Source of the DNA: Eutypella sp. D-1
Taxonomy: Eukaryota > Ascomycota > Sordariomycetes > Xylariales > Diatrypaceae
Direction: 5' to 3'
Assembly (NCBI GenBank): GCA_023313575.1
Contig: JAJTTP010000012.1
Span: forward strand, 930,001 to 994,000
Length of the DNA: 64,000 nt
Shown here: positions 22,513 through 36,600 of the stretch, in pieces
Position numbering within the stretch: position 1 is the first letter of the stretch
How the letters are laid out: every line of letters starts with the position of its first letter
The notes under the pieces: generated by a model
Told to the model about the DNA's origin: nothing
Database searches by the model: none
Seen by the model: only the letters and a program-made list of their open reading frames with translations
Program-made: the position numbers and the translations under genes

Positions 22513-25500
22513 GATGAAAAATGTGGAGTTGATGTCGGCACGCGTGGTGGGTGGATTCGATACAGTGCAAGAAGACTGCACAACGGAATCAAGTCCGACG
22601 TGATTAGCGGCTCAAGATAATCATATGAGAAAGTCTGGTCTCGCGTGCCTCATCTTCACTGGCTGAGTGTCTAATGTTTGTAGTCCCCAGTAAGAAGGAT
22701 CAGGCGGTCATGGGCAAAGACTGGCTTTTCCTTTCCTGATATATATCTTTGAAGGGTGGGGCAAAGGAGGAGGGGATGCCAGGCGAAATATATCGTCGTG
22801 AGTCGTGAGCTTAAGTGGCTCGGGAAGGCTCATTTATTAAGCAAGGCCCAGAATCGAGGCTACGACGCACCGGGCGCCTCACAGATATGACAATGATACT
22901 CGGAGGCCAAAAGAGGAGTACGTCCGATAAGGTATAGGACGAGTACAGGTACGGGCGGCCAAAATAGGTACGTCGAGGTACCCAGGGTGCAAGTGCCTGC
23001 ACCTGCACGTCTCAAGGCCAGACCAGGGCGGATATGAGCAATGGCTCTACAGGAGGAATGGTGAGGTGGCAGCTGTCATGCAAGTCGACTGTTCGGGTAT
23101 CGAGTCTTTAAATGGGGATTAAGATGAGCTCAAAATTGATATTGTGTCTCCTCCCCACCAACACACACAATTCAGACTTTGTTCCTTTCTGAAGTGGCCG
23201 CAGGGTTTCCTCCCCTAGTCAGAAGGCGAGAAGGCGAGGGATGATCTTCGGTGATATCTCCCGTGTTCGAGCCAATTTAGTGAGTGTGCAGCACAGCGCA
23301 ATGTAGCTCTGTGCTGTGTAGTATGACGACGCAACCTAAGGTCCTAGGGTCCTTACTGTATCTCGGCAAGAGGGGCAGGGATGGTGACGATAAAGAGTCA
23401 CGCACAGCTGCCGTCCTTCAAGAGTACAACTCTTCATACGCAAGAGAAGGGGGGAAGGGGGGCTATTTCTCAAGAGTTAAATAGATTCGGTTACACTTCA
23501 ACGCTGTTGCTCATCGGAGAGTTGAGATAGCGATAGACACGTGTTTATGTCTCTGTGTCTGTATGTGTGTGCGTGTCCCCTTATATAGCTTGGTGAGGCT
23601 TAGCATCCAAATAAAATAAAAAACCAACAGTGCGAGATAGCACAACCCTGTCGTCAGTGGCGTATGTTGTTGACCGTACGTGCGTGCAGGGGCAGAAATT
23701 ACTGATAGGAGATTTCACAGATACCAGACTGCTCAATAGATATATGCACGTGTGTTCGTAAGGACAGACGATAGTGCTTCAGTCGTATATAGGAATTTTA
23801 TATATTCAGGAGCTGGGCGGACTTGATGCGTAGAGTGTGTTCCGTGGTGCGCGGTACGTGGGAGAAGTGTGTGGGAGTAATGTGTGGTAACGGTGGTGGT
23901 AGTAGTGGTGGTGGTGGTGTTGGCGGGCCTTGGGGTTTTCTTATGTCCAGGAGTGAAATGCTCGAAATGCTTGAAATGCGGTGGAGGGAGGGAGTCAATC
24001 GTGGTCAGAAATGGTTATTACACTTTTTTTTCTGGCTAGTGGACGGGGCACCTGGGCGGAGAGAATGGTACCAGGTAGGTAAGGAAGGGATGATGAGTGA
24101 GGCATGGCCTGACAGGGAATGGGTCTCCGAAGAAAAAAAATTAACGAGAACCAGTAAGAATCACTAACAGGCAAGCAAGACGGGCAAGACGGGTAACTAG
24201 ACGAATTCCTAGACGGATATGTAGACTTAGGAACGAAGTACCTAGGTAGCTAGCCCTGGAGCTGATGGAAGGCTCGGGTACCTGGAGTCCAGGTATTTTA
24301 GACGGTAGTATTTTAGCTTAAATCGCCAGGGCTTGTTACCTCCATGTTAGCATATAGCCCCCCGTTAGGTTAGGTATGAACAGAATACAACCTTGAAGGA
24401 GAACTGCTCATTCTTATCTACATTTACCTAAGTACCTAACCTTACGAACAGACTAGTGGACTAGCAAACTTAGCGGGTTATATACATACCTACATACACA
24501 ACGTACTACCAAATATCGACGTACCTAGGCAGGAGGTACCTAAGCAGGAGGGGCTAGGAGATGGGTTTAAACTAACGCGCCCCGTAGAACCTTCTTCAAC
24601 AGAGATAGGCGCAGATTGACATGGATTCGCATATATCGGATGGGCTCTGGTTTTACACATCTCCTGTTCCTTCCTTCTTCACGCTGGTGTCTTGCAACTA
24701 GCAATACCAAAATGATAACAATATCAGGATTTATTGTTGAGCTTTTCAGGTGGAATCCGATAATACTAACCTACAAGTATGTTAACTCGACGATTAGAGC
24801 TCTAGACAGGTATCTACTACCAAGCGATTGTACTTATGCAAATATACGTATTTACAGCTCTTCAAATACGGAGGTAGTCATATCCCTCTAGGTAGGTACT
24901 TATGGAGAGCTCTAGACAGTTACATATGTAGGTAGAAGCCCGCACCAGACTGTATGTATATACATACAACTCTGTAAAGGCCAATTAAAAGGCGCGGTAC
25001 TACAGCATCTGCACCTGCATGTAGCGATCACAGAACATTGCCGTGGACGAAGGTACTTTAAATATATATACATCCAGTCTTATACACGTTTAGAAAAAAA
25101 TATGATGTCCCCTTTACTATAGCGTAAAATTAAACAAAACAAAGGCACCGACGCCTAAAACAAAAGCTTATTACGGTTTACTAGTGGAAATTACAACACT
25201 TTAACTGCCGCCTGGTCCAGTTATTAAGCAATTGAGCTATTGACCGCACGCATTAAACATAATACACAAGTATCTTTAGGTCAAGTAGGTTGATAGGATA
25301 GGCTGGCAAAGGGCTGGCAAGGCGGGCATCGCAGGCTAGCTGGCTGGTACTACGGCGTTAGGTGTGTGTCTTATGTACCTGGGCAAGCAGAAAGTCCGTA
25401 GGTATGGAATACTTTGTAGACGCTGATATCAAGGCTTATACTGAAGTAGTGACTACCTGAGGTTTGGACCTACCAGGGAAGCATTGACATTTATTGATGA

Positions 25501-25784
25501 GTCTTTGCTCTTAAAATTTTAATGCTTGTAGCCCTCCTTGTCATCCACTAGACAGGGGTATGAGAACATCATAGAAGCCGAGCAGAAAGAAAGAATGTCC
25601 GATTGTCTTACACGACTTACCTTGACAGCCGGAAACGAGGGATGGCTGGTATCGTATATTGTTAACCTCCAGGTATGAGGTTACGTTACTCGAGGGTTTC
25701 TTCTCTTCGAATCGTCCCACTTGTTCCATTCAGCACCACCCAATTGCAACTGTTCGACATATACTAAGTTCCGAGAGATGTTTA

Positions 25785-25804
25785 GTTTCGTTTCGTTTCG
25801 TTTC
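25785..25804. repeat. Pentanucleotide microsatellite (GTTTC)4
   Basis: Four perfect copies of GTTTC followed by a near-copy (GTTTTC). It is intergenic. Confidence 0.85.
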
Positions 25805-27215
25805 GTTTTCATGATCGGAGTAAAACTGCTGCCGTATCATCAGAGCACCTGGAGATCAAAATTCTGGCTTTTCTTGAACAAGTCGTCAGTCATAACACGC
25901 TTTTGTATCTATATTGACCCAGATGTAAGCAACACTACAACCGACAAACCGTTAAATCGTCAACTTAAAGCTTAATAACTTCAACCGGCATTACGGCATA
26001 CATATATACGAAGCAGAACAATGAAATTATACCCAGAACGGTAAGTCTGGATGTAGGCTGGCTCCGTGCAGCATTGTGTGGCTGTAGGCTGTAGCTGCTA
26101 TCTTACAGCCTTAATGATCATCCCCAGGGCCGGCTGTAGGGAGAAATGCCAAATGTACCTAACTATGTATCTACGTACATAGCCCTCACTTCTACCTGAG
26201 GAATGCGGTCACCCCTTTCATGTCTATCTTGCCCACGTGCTCGGCATTGTACCACAGTGATTTCGACCCAACCGGGCTTGTATCTACGTTGCGTTGCAGT
26301 TGCTGAGTACAAGGTCTCGTTTTCCGCATCCAGCGGTCTCATCAGCCGTATATGTCACGTCTTGGCGTTCCTAATTTGAGCCAAGGTACGCATGAAGCAG
26401 TCCAATTCGCCTGAAAATAACCGCCGAGTGAGCAAAGAAAAAGAAAAGAAGTAAACCGATATAGACAGGCATTTGCCAGTTATGCCGTCTACTGCCAAAC
26501 GGTCGATAAGATGCGATTACTAGGGCGGGGCGGGCAATTGAGAGCGAGACGGGGACGCCGCGCTTTTCTGGACCATTCAGCACTGGCAGATGGAAGAAAA
26601 AAAAGGGGGACGCCAGAAAAATTTACTGTGGAATGAAGATGGGCGAGGTCGCGCGAGAAGGTTACGAGGTACCTAGGAAAAGGGAGGGTTCAACCAGAGT
26701 TAAGGGGGTACCAAGGTACTGTAGGGCAACCAGGGCCATCCTCGGCCCCACTGACAACATTAACACTTGAGCACAAATACATCATCGCCCACTTAAATAG
26801 AAGCTCTGCTTGGCTTCCCCAAGTAAAAAAAATGGAAGAGCTGGGGTTGTTCATCCAGGGGTACCCAAAAGCCTGGGTGGGACATGTTGGAGCTGATCCT
26901 TTCAGCTTTAAATGGTTGGTGGATCCGGGATAGCGCAAAAACAGCCCCCTTCTTTGTACGGAGTACATCAAGATCTACCTACATGTAAGCAGTATAGCTT
27001 ACTGGGCGCATTGCGCGCATCCACTAGACCCCTCGGGAGCCATGTTGTGTGTAAAGCCAGCGAATTCTCCGATACCTGCTGCTAGCCGTTATCGAAGATG
27101 AGGCATCCAAGAACAATTGGAGTAGAAGCTGTCGCGATTGTTGACCTGAGCGCATAGGTGTAGAGTACGTAGGCTCCAAGACCGGTTTAAGAAGTATCTA
27201 CATCTGTACCTATAT

Positions 27216-27235
27216 GTAGGTAGGTACCTACCTAC
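27216..27235. repeat. Perfect 20-bp palindrome made of TAGG/CCTA units
   Basis: GTAGGTAGGTACCTACCTAC equals its own reverse complement. It lies in a cluster of related CCTA/TAGG words (27200-27255) that recur through the intergenic DNA of this window. Confidence 0.9.
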
Positions 27236-28594
27236 GGTACCTAGCCTGTAGGTATCAAAACTTCGCAGATTGGGTTATCTCTGTGTAACCATTTCGTGAT
27301 CGTAAGGGGGCTAACCCACTGATGTAATAGTTTATGGCTAGCGCATGTATATGTACATCGCATTCAAGCACGTCTCGGTTCTCGGAACGTCAGTCTAAAA
27401 GCATCCATGGATATGAAACCTTAGGTAGGCTTTGCAATAATGATGATAGCGCTAGTATACATACATACATACCCTAGGGGATGTACGAAGTACTTGATCG
27501 ATTACTTAAGTCTTAACCTTATATGTGAGTAGCAGCAACAGCACCCTGGGCCTATAACGGAGGGTTATGGGGGTATTCTTTTTTATCTTCTTTCGCTTTC
27601 AATTCGGCGTGCTCGATATAGTAATATAGTGAGATCTGTCACTTTAGTTGGAGGAGGGCTCTCCCACTGCATTTCATGTCAGCTTGTCTATGTACAACAG
27701 TTCCGAGGTCTTCCATGACCTAATATCTTCCTAAATACATAACGAAGTACATAGCCCAGGAGTCAATCCTTATTGTTTTCACGGTATAACAGCGTGTTCC
27801 AACTTTATTGCGATGGTTCGAGGCTGGCCAACCAAAACATTACACCCGGGGACACCCCGCCTTAGAGCAGAGATCTAGTCTAATACCGTACCTAACGAGA
27901 CCGTTCCAACATGTGTTTGGGTGTATGTGCTTGAATGCCCATCTACCATCTACCTACCTAGGGCAGGTAGCTAGTTATCTTACTAGGTAGGCTAGGTATC
28001 GGCATGGCATAGGGTATGTGTACACCAAGGCTTGCTGCTTAACCAGTCGGTCGGTCGTTGGCACAGCCTCAAGTTCCCCCGCCCACAATACACTATACGC
28101 TATACGCGCCGTCTGTCCGTACATACGCCCGTACTATATCATCCTGCCAACTCTGGATGTCATGATGCCTATCACCAGGACCACGTCGCCTTGAAGTTGA
28201 CCGACTTGATGTCTAACAGGCAAACGCATCCACATATCATCTGTCTAGTGTTGTTTCACTACGTCTAGGGGCCGTCCTATCCAAGCGATCACAATATAGT
28301 GCATCACACACCTTAACGCCATACCTAACACCATCTATGTTGAAAAACCACCGGGCGAATACCACGTATAAGGAAGCGTAGATACCTAGGCAGTAGAAGC
28401 TGAATCAGGCCGCCAGGCTGCCTCCCGGAACTGCGGGGAAGGGGGGACAAGGCCTTCCAAGGTTCCAGTATAAGCGGGAAGCAAATGATCAGTTGTCCGT
28501 GTTCTACTCCGTAGTTACCATGTACGGAGAGTATCAAGTCCTGCAATTCGGTCCAACGCCCCACCCTTGCCGGGCAATCAATGTCTGTCATCAT

Positions 28595-28618
28595 TATCCC
28601 TATCCCTATCCCTATCCC
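28595..28618. repeat. Hexamer microsatellite (TATCCC)4
   Basis: Four perfect copies of TATCCC followed by TACC. It resembles, but is not, the canonical fungal telomere unit TTAGGG/CCCTAA. Confidence 0.85.
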
Positions 28619-28667
28619 TACCTTACTGCCCTACCCTGACTACCGCCCTACGATCTATTCCTATCGG

Positions 28668-28706
28668 ATGTCGTATGGGCATGTCGTATGGGCATGTCGT
28701 ATGGTC
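28668..28706. repeat. 13-bp minisatellite, three copies
   Basis: The unit ATGTCGTATGGGC occurs at 28668-28680 and 28681-28693, and with one change (ATGTCGTATGGTC) at 28694-28706. It lies 50 bp downstream of the (TATCCC)4 tract. Confidence 0.85.
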
Positions 28707-31700
28707 GCGTGTCGCATCGTGCACTCTTTGGCTCTCTATCGTAATATTCTGATATCATCACGGAGCGCGCCGCGAGGGGAAATCGAATGCACCTTTTGCC
28801 ATACCCGGCCAGGGTATGCAAAGTGAGTGTACAAACAATCTGACAATATCTGCGTGCATGCATGCATACCTATGTATCTATAAACGTACATATATACATA
28901 CATACCTGCATGTATATAGCGGTGCAGTGTACCGGATGATGAGTAAAGGGAGCGACGGTCAACAATCCAAGCAGAACATCAGATACCAACCATCCTCCTC
29001 CCCCTCTCTTTGACGCTATCCTGTTTATCTTAGTTAATATGTACGAAGCCGAGCTGGCTGGATGAAAGTGAGTTAGGTGTTCGATTCCTGTCCGTTTTTA
29101 TTCCGGCCGGGGTATGAAATAGGGAGTTTTCCACTGTTATGGAATTGAGTACATGATGTCTTACCCCTGGCAGCCCAGACGATAAGCTACCTAGGTAGGT
29201 AAGCAAGTAGGTACCTGCCTGCCCTGTGACGGAGTAGGCGTTGCGATATTATCCACGGGGGAAGAACCCAAGGATCTGCCCTCTTTCACTCTCCCACTAA
29301 CGAACCCCCACACTGTCAATGCGATTTTCTTTTTTTCTACCATGTACCTCTGCAGAATTCGATGCTGATTAAGCCACCATGAACCATTCACTCGAAAAAC
29401 CCCCTCCCGGGTTTTCTACCACCATGACGAGGTGATGAAGGATCCGGCTTCGTAGGGTCGTATCCTGCAGGTCTACAGGGCTGGGCTGTGCCGCATATCC
29501 ATACATATAACTATATGTGCACTTTGTTTCCCAAGGGTGATTGGCTGCATGCAAGCACTATGCCGCACCGCAAATAGATCTGTCAACCAGTTCAGGCACA
29601 TGACGGGCGAGGCAATCACATCCTTCAGGCTGTGATGGGCTCACTGGGCTATGTCATGGCGGATCGCGCCAACATGCATACCACTCCGGTCACACGAGAG
29701 AACCCTACCTACAAGAACCGACTCAGCTTTCGGCATTCAAGATCCTCGCGACTTCGTATCAGTCCACTCCAAAATTGGTTGACTAGCGTCCGGTTCGGTT
29801 TGGCAAGGGGGTGGCAGCCAAGTGCGGCAACTTTTCGAAGGCACACCGCTCAGGTCAGGGATTTCGATTTGCAAAAGATGAATCGACTTGGAAGGCATCT
29901 GACACCGACAAAATTTCATCAATTCTCCAACTCACACTCCGTGACGGTTCAAATCCCAGGCTCAGTATCGCATTCAGGCTCTGAATACTTGTCAATCGGT
30001 CTCACCGCGGGCTCACCGACATTTCCGTCGTCATTCCAAATGATCCAATCAACATACCTCATAGCCTATCAGATGGTTACTGGCTCCGTATTGGGCGCCT
30101 AGTTAGTCCAGTGTGTAGGGGAATGCCCAAATGCCACTTGCCAAAACCGACACTTTGGTGGTGATTGGACCAATCATCATCCACCATCCCGTTTCTTTCG
30201 ATCATCGTGCTGGCATCCCTAGCTGTACCTAGCTGTTCCTGGGAGCTGCCTGATAATGACGTGAACTCGAGGGCTGTGTGTACCTGTTTTGTCCTTATGA
30301 CCGCACGTGTGATAGGAAGATCCCAAACCCGAACCTCACTCACCCCGGTGTACTTAGCTGTGTGTACTCTGTTTTACCCACGTCGACTTTCCGATGTCTG
30401 CCTACATACATATGCCCATGAATGCATGTCAGTCTAAGACGATTGCAGAATTTCCCGAGAAGGTCTTCCTATTCGGCCGTTCAACCCTCGTCCAATATCG
30501 TTGAAATGTTTCATGCAACCCAGCCCAGTCTAGCCCAGTCGACACCTCCCGGTCGACTGAAGAAAAGAAAAAGAAAAAGAAAAACACACGAACGGATGAC
30601 CGGGTCCAAGCAACACCCCAGTAAACAATGTAGACAAACCTAAGGCAGCACGGTGCAGCGACAAATAATCAAGCATGCGTAGGACAACTTGGGACGCGGA
30701 TGAGAGCTATTCGTTGTCCGGGGTCGTCTCAGTCTGGGCTTCCACGACAGCAGTGGGTGAGTCATAGCCTATGTGCCTTTTTCCAGAGCGACGCAGAAAG
30801 AGTGAGGAATATTTGTGTATCGCGAAGCGCACCAAGGTTGCTTTGCTGTTACAGCCGACGCATCGTCAAGCCCCTCGCTGCTTCGGCGGCGGCGGAGGCG
30901 GCGGGCGGGCGGGCGGCCAGACCCATCGAATTGTATGCCGGTATGATGCGATACGTCGGTGAATGCCGCTCCAAGACGCTCGGTTCAGATGTTACCGTCT
31001 TGATTGGTGACGCTTATACCCCCCGAATCCCCCCTTGCAATCGTGCGCCGGAGGACCAAGGGCGATCATTGACTAGGTGTAATTTCCATCGTTAAGTTTT
31101 AGATACATTAGGGCAAAGCACACGACTTACAGCACAATAGTGAAGGAAGCAAATATTCATAACCAAAAAGGTACATCTTATATGCGCGTTAAAAAGTGCG
31201 TGCCTAAGTCACTCAAAATCTGAGATGACGCGAATTAATGTTGTTTCTCTTCCGTTACCTGCCTCGGATATTCCGCATCAACGTTTCCGATCCGATCTCA
31301 GAAGGGACAAAAAAGAGGAGGAAAACCCCGAAAAAAAAGACAAAACACCCCGCCCCCTTTAGCCCCCACGAAAATCATTCCTACGACGAATGAATGCAAA
31401 GTCTGAACAAAACGGCCCGAGTATTCCCCATATTCGTGTAGATAGACAGGTAAGTTACATAAGTATGTGTCTCGGTTTCCGTTTTTTAAAATCCAGTGCC
31501 ACGAGATCTGTCTTCCTGGGGCTCTATTCCACTCACCAGCGCAACAACTGCGTCGGTTTGCCCTAGCTGTATGCGTACTGTGGGCTACTGGGAGACCTCA
31601 CCAGCCCTTCAGGATGTGGGGTAGCCCGGGATATTCCGCCGATGCAAGGGGTGCCCCAGACTACATGGCAACAGACGAGAAGGGACCCTGAGTCCTACGG

Positions 31701-33162
31701 TACTGACAAAATATCTAGATCGGCATTCTTCATAACAGCGACGAACCGGAACCAACGGCAGGGTCTTCCTACCATTAGGAGAGAGGGGGGAGAAGGTCGC
31801 GACCTTTTGTTTCTCGTTGCGTACTTGTACATACATACAATCCTGGACAACTACCTAAGTAGGCAGTTTAGATGGTGAGCTGCCTTCTTGCCTACATACG
31901 TAGATAGGCCAAGATATAATATTTTGAGTAGGCCGCGAAATATGTGATCTTCTTTAGATATACATGCGTGCGTGCATGCGGTGCATTCCAGGACTCAAGT
32001 ACCCTTGCAGGGTTCCCCGGATGATCGTCGTTGTCCGTCATATCTCGCTACCAGCGGCTGAGAGCGAAATAAAATAAAACAAAACTCTTTTTACCCGGTC
32101 AGTGCAGGACGTCCGCATAAGATCCCTTACCTTACATATACACTCCATATATACCAGCTGCACCAGAGAAGATGGCGGTCTTGGCATGGCGCCGACTCCC
32201 CAGCAAATTCGAGTTACCAGCAATGTGTACGGCACTCTCACAATGGCTCCGGCTAGTACAAGGATCAGTACAAGGAGATACCTACAGTATAACACCTGGG
32301 CATGGGGTCCCAGTGGAGGGGTCATTGAGAGGAAGGATGACAAGAAAAGAAGCTTCAAAAGAAAAGCAATGATAATTGACTGAGCGGGAGTGTCCGCCGT
32401 CACGGCGGGCCCCATTTTACAAGCTGCGGCCTTGCCACACGGCAGGGGGCGTTTTGAAGATGGCCGGCCCGTGACTGGTCAGATCCGACAAAACGGGACC
32501 GTAAATACCTAGGTAGGTAGGCACATGTGTTATATGCCAACGATGATGACACCTTGTATACACATATCTAAGTACACATATATGATTTTTATATCTACGT
32601 AGTCTCGCGGCGCCACCCAAGAGTCTCATGTCACCATGCATGTACATAGGCGTGTAGTAATTAGCCTAACGAGACGCTAACTCTTACATCTCTTACCTGT
32701 AAAGTACTTGCTGCTCACTTACTTACATCATGCTCTGTGACGTGACACGGGCAGAGAAGAACACCGCGGCGGAGACAAAGTCAGAAACGTCCTCCGACGT
32801 GTTATCGTGGTCGTATCCGTATTGTGTGCACATGTCCTTGATAGCGCATCGCCCGCTCGCGTGCCGATCCGATCCGGCGACGCTCTCATAACCGCATGCG
32901 GTATAGAGGGGCCAGTTGTCAGAGGCCGATCCCCTGGGGCCCCGCCATGCATGCGTGCGTGCGTCCTTTTTTTCCCTCCTAATTTTTATTATTTGCTCCC
33001 CCTTCGCCCTTCATCCATGGCGGAACCTCGACTCCTTCTGTAGGGATGGGCTAACACTCGACCTCGTAATTATCTAATACATTCCTTGGACTGGATAGTT
33101 TCTACACATGGAGAGATCCGCCCCTCCACGGGACGAGACACAGATGCGGCCTGCGGCCTGCG

Positions 33163-33186
33163 GGCGGAGGCGGAGGCGGAGGCGGA
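33163..33186. repeat. Hexamer microsatellite (GGCGGA)4
   Basis: Four perfect copies of GGCGGA in a purine-rich GC-rich patch. The frame is open locally, but I see no gene that contains it. Confidence 0.8.
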
Positions 33187-33642
33187 GAGGAAGGAGGAGC
33201 AGAAGGAGGGAGAGGAGAATTTTATGGTGGAGGCGGCGGTGGCGGCGCCTGGGGCAAAACTGCTAACTCAACCTGCATCTTTCTTTCTGTCATTACCACT
33301 CCCTCCATCCCTCTACGCACATATGTGCACTTACAGAAGAGTGTCATGCCGCGGACGAATCACTGCATGTGTAGCGCAAATGGCGCTTCCATGAAGCACG
33401 TAGTAATGCATTGGTAAGGTAGGGCCCCAGAAGAGGCCCGACATTCACGATGCCCACCACGTTCGTTCGTCTGTTTGGATAGGTGCAAGCCCTGTTGGGT
33501 GGGTGTTCGCCTCGAGGACGAAACGTGGGGTTGGCCCTTCTGACCAATTGGCCTCGATTACTTCTTCTCCCCCGTTCTTCTCGCTGCTCCTCTTTTTCTT
33601 TTTTCTTTCTTTTTTGTCTTCGCTGCGAGTCCATTACTCGCG

Positions 33643-33658
33643 CCCCCCCCCCCCCCCC
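33643..33658. repeat. C16 homopolymer tract
   Basis: Sixteen consecutive cytosines flanked by a T-rich stretch upstream (about 33590-33620). The exact length may be affected by sequencing or assembly. Confidence 0.85.
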
Positions 33659-36600
33659 AATTTCTTTCGCTCCTCCCTCTCCTCCCCGCTTCGACTTAGG
33701 CTAGATACGATGCTGCCGGGCTACGCTGCAATACGACTTCACCAGAAGACGGCCAGGACCAGGACCAGGTCAGGCACAACCCAACCTAGTGTCTCGAATA
33801 TTGAAATGATGGCATACACTTACCTTGAGGTACGTGCTTGATGTCTGATATGAGGACGCGACGGTTTCGTCACTTCTACTCGTTTTCTTCTTCATGTGCT
33901 TCTTTTCTCTCCCTCCTCAAAACTCCATGCATATGTAGGTAGATATCTGATCAGCTTATTATTCCCTCCTTGCCTTCTTTCATGATAGCATCAGCGATGG
34001 ACCCAGGTTTATTTATTTCTAGGAAGTGGTACGGAGTATACCAAGTAAGTAGTGGGGTTGTGAACCTTGCTAGGGGAGGCCCGGGGAGCCAGCGGCAGCC
34101 ATAATGTACATACTCGCCATACCCAAAGAAGAAAAGGGGGAAGCGAAAAGGAGACGTGGGAAAACGGACCAATAGCAGCACTCGGCTCTATGCATAAAGG
34201 GGAATAAATCTTGGATCTTAATAGGGCCATTATTTTTCATAGTTATTTATCCTCCTTTCCAAGCTTAGGTTTTTCGGCAGCCGGCAACGAAGATGAATCG
34301 GAAGGGTGCCGTCTTCTGTTCGTTAGCAGGCGTTGACTTCTTTGAGGTTACTTTTTTGCAACTTGAGCGCCTTGGTAGTGAAGGCTCTTTCTTTTCTCTT
34401 CCTTTTCCTTCCGCTGCAAAGTAGTCTATAAGACCAGGTAGGGGTCGCTGTCGCTAGAATCCTAGGCCATGTTGCGACCCCTCTATGAGCATGACCCCCG
34501 GATATAGCACCACAAAAAAAGGGTAAAATCCCCGCAAACATTTGATGGGTTTCCGGCACCACATGGCATATCGTGAACGGGCAGTGTAGATTGTGCGGTC
34601 TTGCTGGTGTCGTTAAGTCCTGTGACTGTTGTCTCTCAGTACATGATTGTGCATTACTATGCGCCTACTCACATTCCTTGATATGTAGGTACTACGCAAC
34701 TTTGACGCAAGCGGGACGGAACCTAGGATGACAGGACGGACCATCTCAGGCGCTATCATAGTCGTTCCACTCTACGTGGTCACCAACTGTAGCAGATGCG
34801 GGAGGGATTTCCCCTATTGGTGATAAAATGTCATCGTTACGTTCGGTTCGGCTCGATTCTAGTAAATTCATAAAGTCGGTTCGCTCTCTTTTCTTGTTAT
34901 GTCTCATTGCATTTCATGAGCTAGTTAACAATTGCTCATATAGCACTCCGATCTAGGGAGGTTGCGCCTCAGGTACCTCTGGCCCGACTACTGATCAACT
35001 AGCTTACACAGTTACATGTTTAGTAATTGCCAACCTAAGTATGATCCTAAATAATCGTCCGCTTATACTCCATACATTGATGCCAATACGCAGCCATACG
35101 TGTATACGCTTTGTTTTGTCAGTAGTCCTACCTATCCGTACATCGCTTTGCCATATAGAGAAGGGAGGACAACAGAGCAGTCGGTATGGTGATCCTTTCT
35201 TGCTTCTATGATCGACAATTGATGTCCCTCCTGAATATCTCGATACGGAGCAGACTGGGAAATCGGCCCCCCTTGGCCCCTCACTCGCCCGAGGCAATCT
35301 TCCCCCCCCCCCCTCACAGTTAAGCAAACCGAATACTCCTCTGCGTTGGAACACTGATGGCCGGGCCTAACATAAGATACGATTTGGAAGCCGAGAAGAG
35401 ACTAGGTTCAACCCTGCCATCCCCGCCCCCCACCTCTCTCTATGTATACCAAGTATGCGTGAATGCGTTTCCGGGTTCTTCGCTTGGATTTCCATCAAGG
35501 TTGCACGGAAGTAACCATTCTACTGTGTGCATGGTTGCAACCCCGAGGCGCATCGCCCATATGCACATCATTTGGCTTTTGCTTCCCACGGCACAGTAGA
35601 CTGTTACCCAGCTGGTGGGGGGCGGGGTTTGGGGGGTTTGGGGGGCAGGGGGCCGCCATCAAAAACGGACCCGGAGGGAAAGGAGTGCGGGATTGTCAGG
35701 ATTAGGACAGCTATGTATTATTCGGAATGGCAGGGTCGCCTTGGAGGGTATAAACATCATACGAGTTTGTGCAGTTAACGCAGGTGCACAACATCGGGGG
35801 TAGATGGGTTTCAGCAGCGACCGCCAAGCTCTCGATGACATATCCTAGTCTCTCTCTACTGGCGACCGGCGATTAGAGTAGGACACCGTATATGCACATC
35901 ATAGTTTAATGGAATTCCCATGAAGTGGAGACGAGCCATCGGTCCAAATAAACAACACATGGCGGCGAGAACAGGGCAACCAGGATAATCTATCTTTGAT
36001 CCAGCGGCATTTCATAGTCAATGGGATTTCAAATCTCATGTCGACCAACCCATGCAGGAATTGTGGCACATAGGCACATAATAATATCATGGAGACTCGG
36101 CATCTCTCTCCCGTTATCGAACCAACGAACCAGCCTCATACTATTAACGCTAGCATGCGCGACCTTCCATTCAACGTGAACTTTGGACGGAGATGGTATA
36201 GTCTATCATGCGTCTTGATGGATGTGAGCAAACTGTGCTCCGCAGGACGTATAATGATGATTTCGTGCGTGCTCGTTTGTTAGATAGGTCGGGGTACGTC
36301 GCTGGTCCTGGCAAGAGCTGGTATACAGCGCGATACCAACGAATTTCATGTCGATGCCGAACGGCATACGCAGGAGCAGGATGATTTGCCCATGCAAATG
36401 ACGGCAGCCGCTAGATGACGAACAACTTACCGGTACAAGCGTCAATGATGTTATTCCACCAGCATGGCTTCAATTGTGTTGAAGTTCCGCTCGGATATTC
36501 GCTAGGCCGCAGCTGCAGCAGCCACAATTCATGGCCTATCTGGTCAGAAGTGTGAACATAGGGCGGAAAAGAAGTGAACAACAAGTATAAAAATAGAAAA

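Noticed and set aside
28595..28618. Possible telomere repeat
   Set aside because: The unit is TATCCC, not CCCTAA, only four copies, and DNA with genes continues on both sides. Kept only as an interest item.
29935..29965. GGTTCAAATCC, a B-box-like word of a tRNA gene
   Set aside because: No acceptor stem, A box or anticodon arm at the right spacing upstream or downstream.
29632..30102. The 156-codon frame, the longest in the desert
   Set aside because: It has no domain or signal peptide, mixed codon use, and an amino-acid composition like random DNA. It may still be worth an RNA-seq check.
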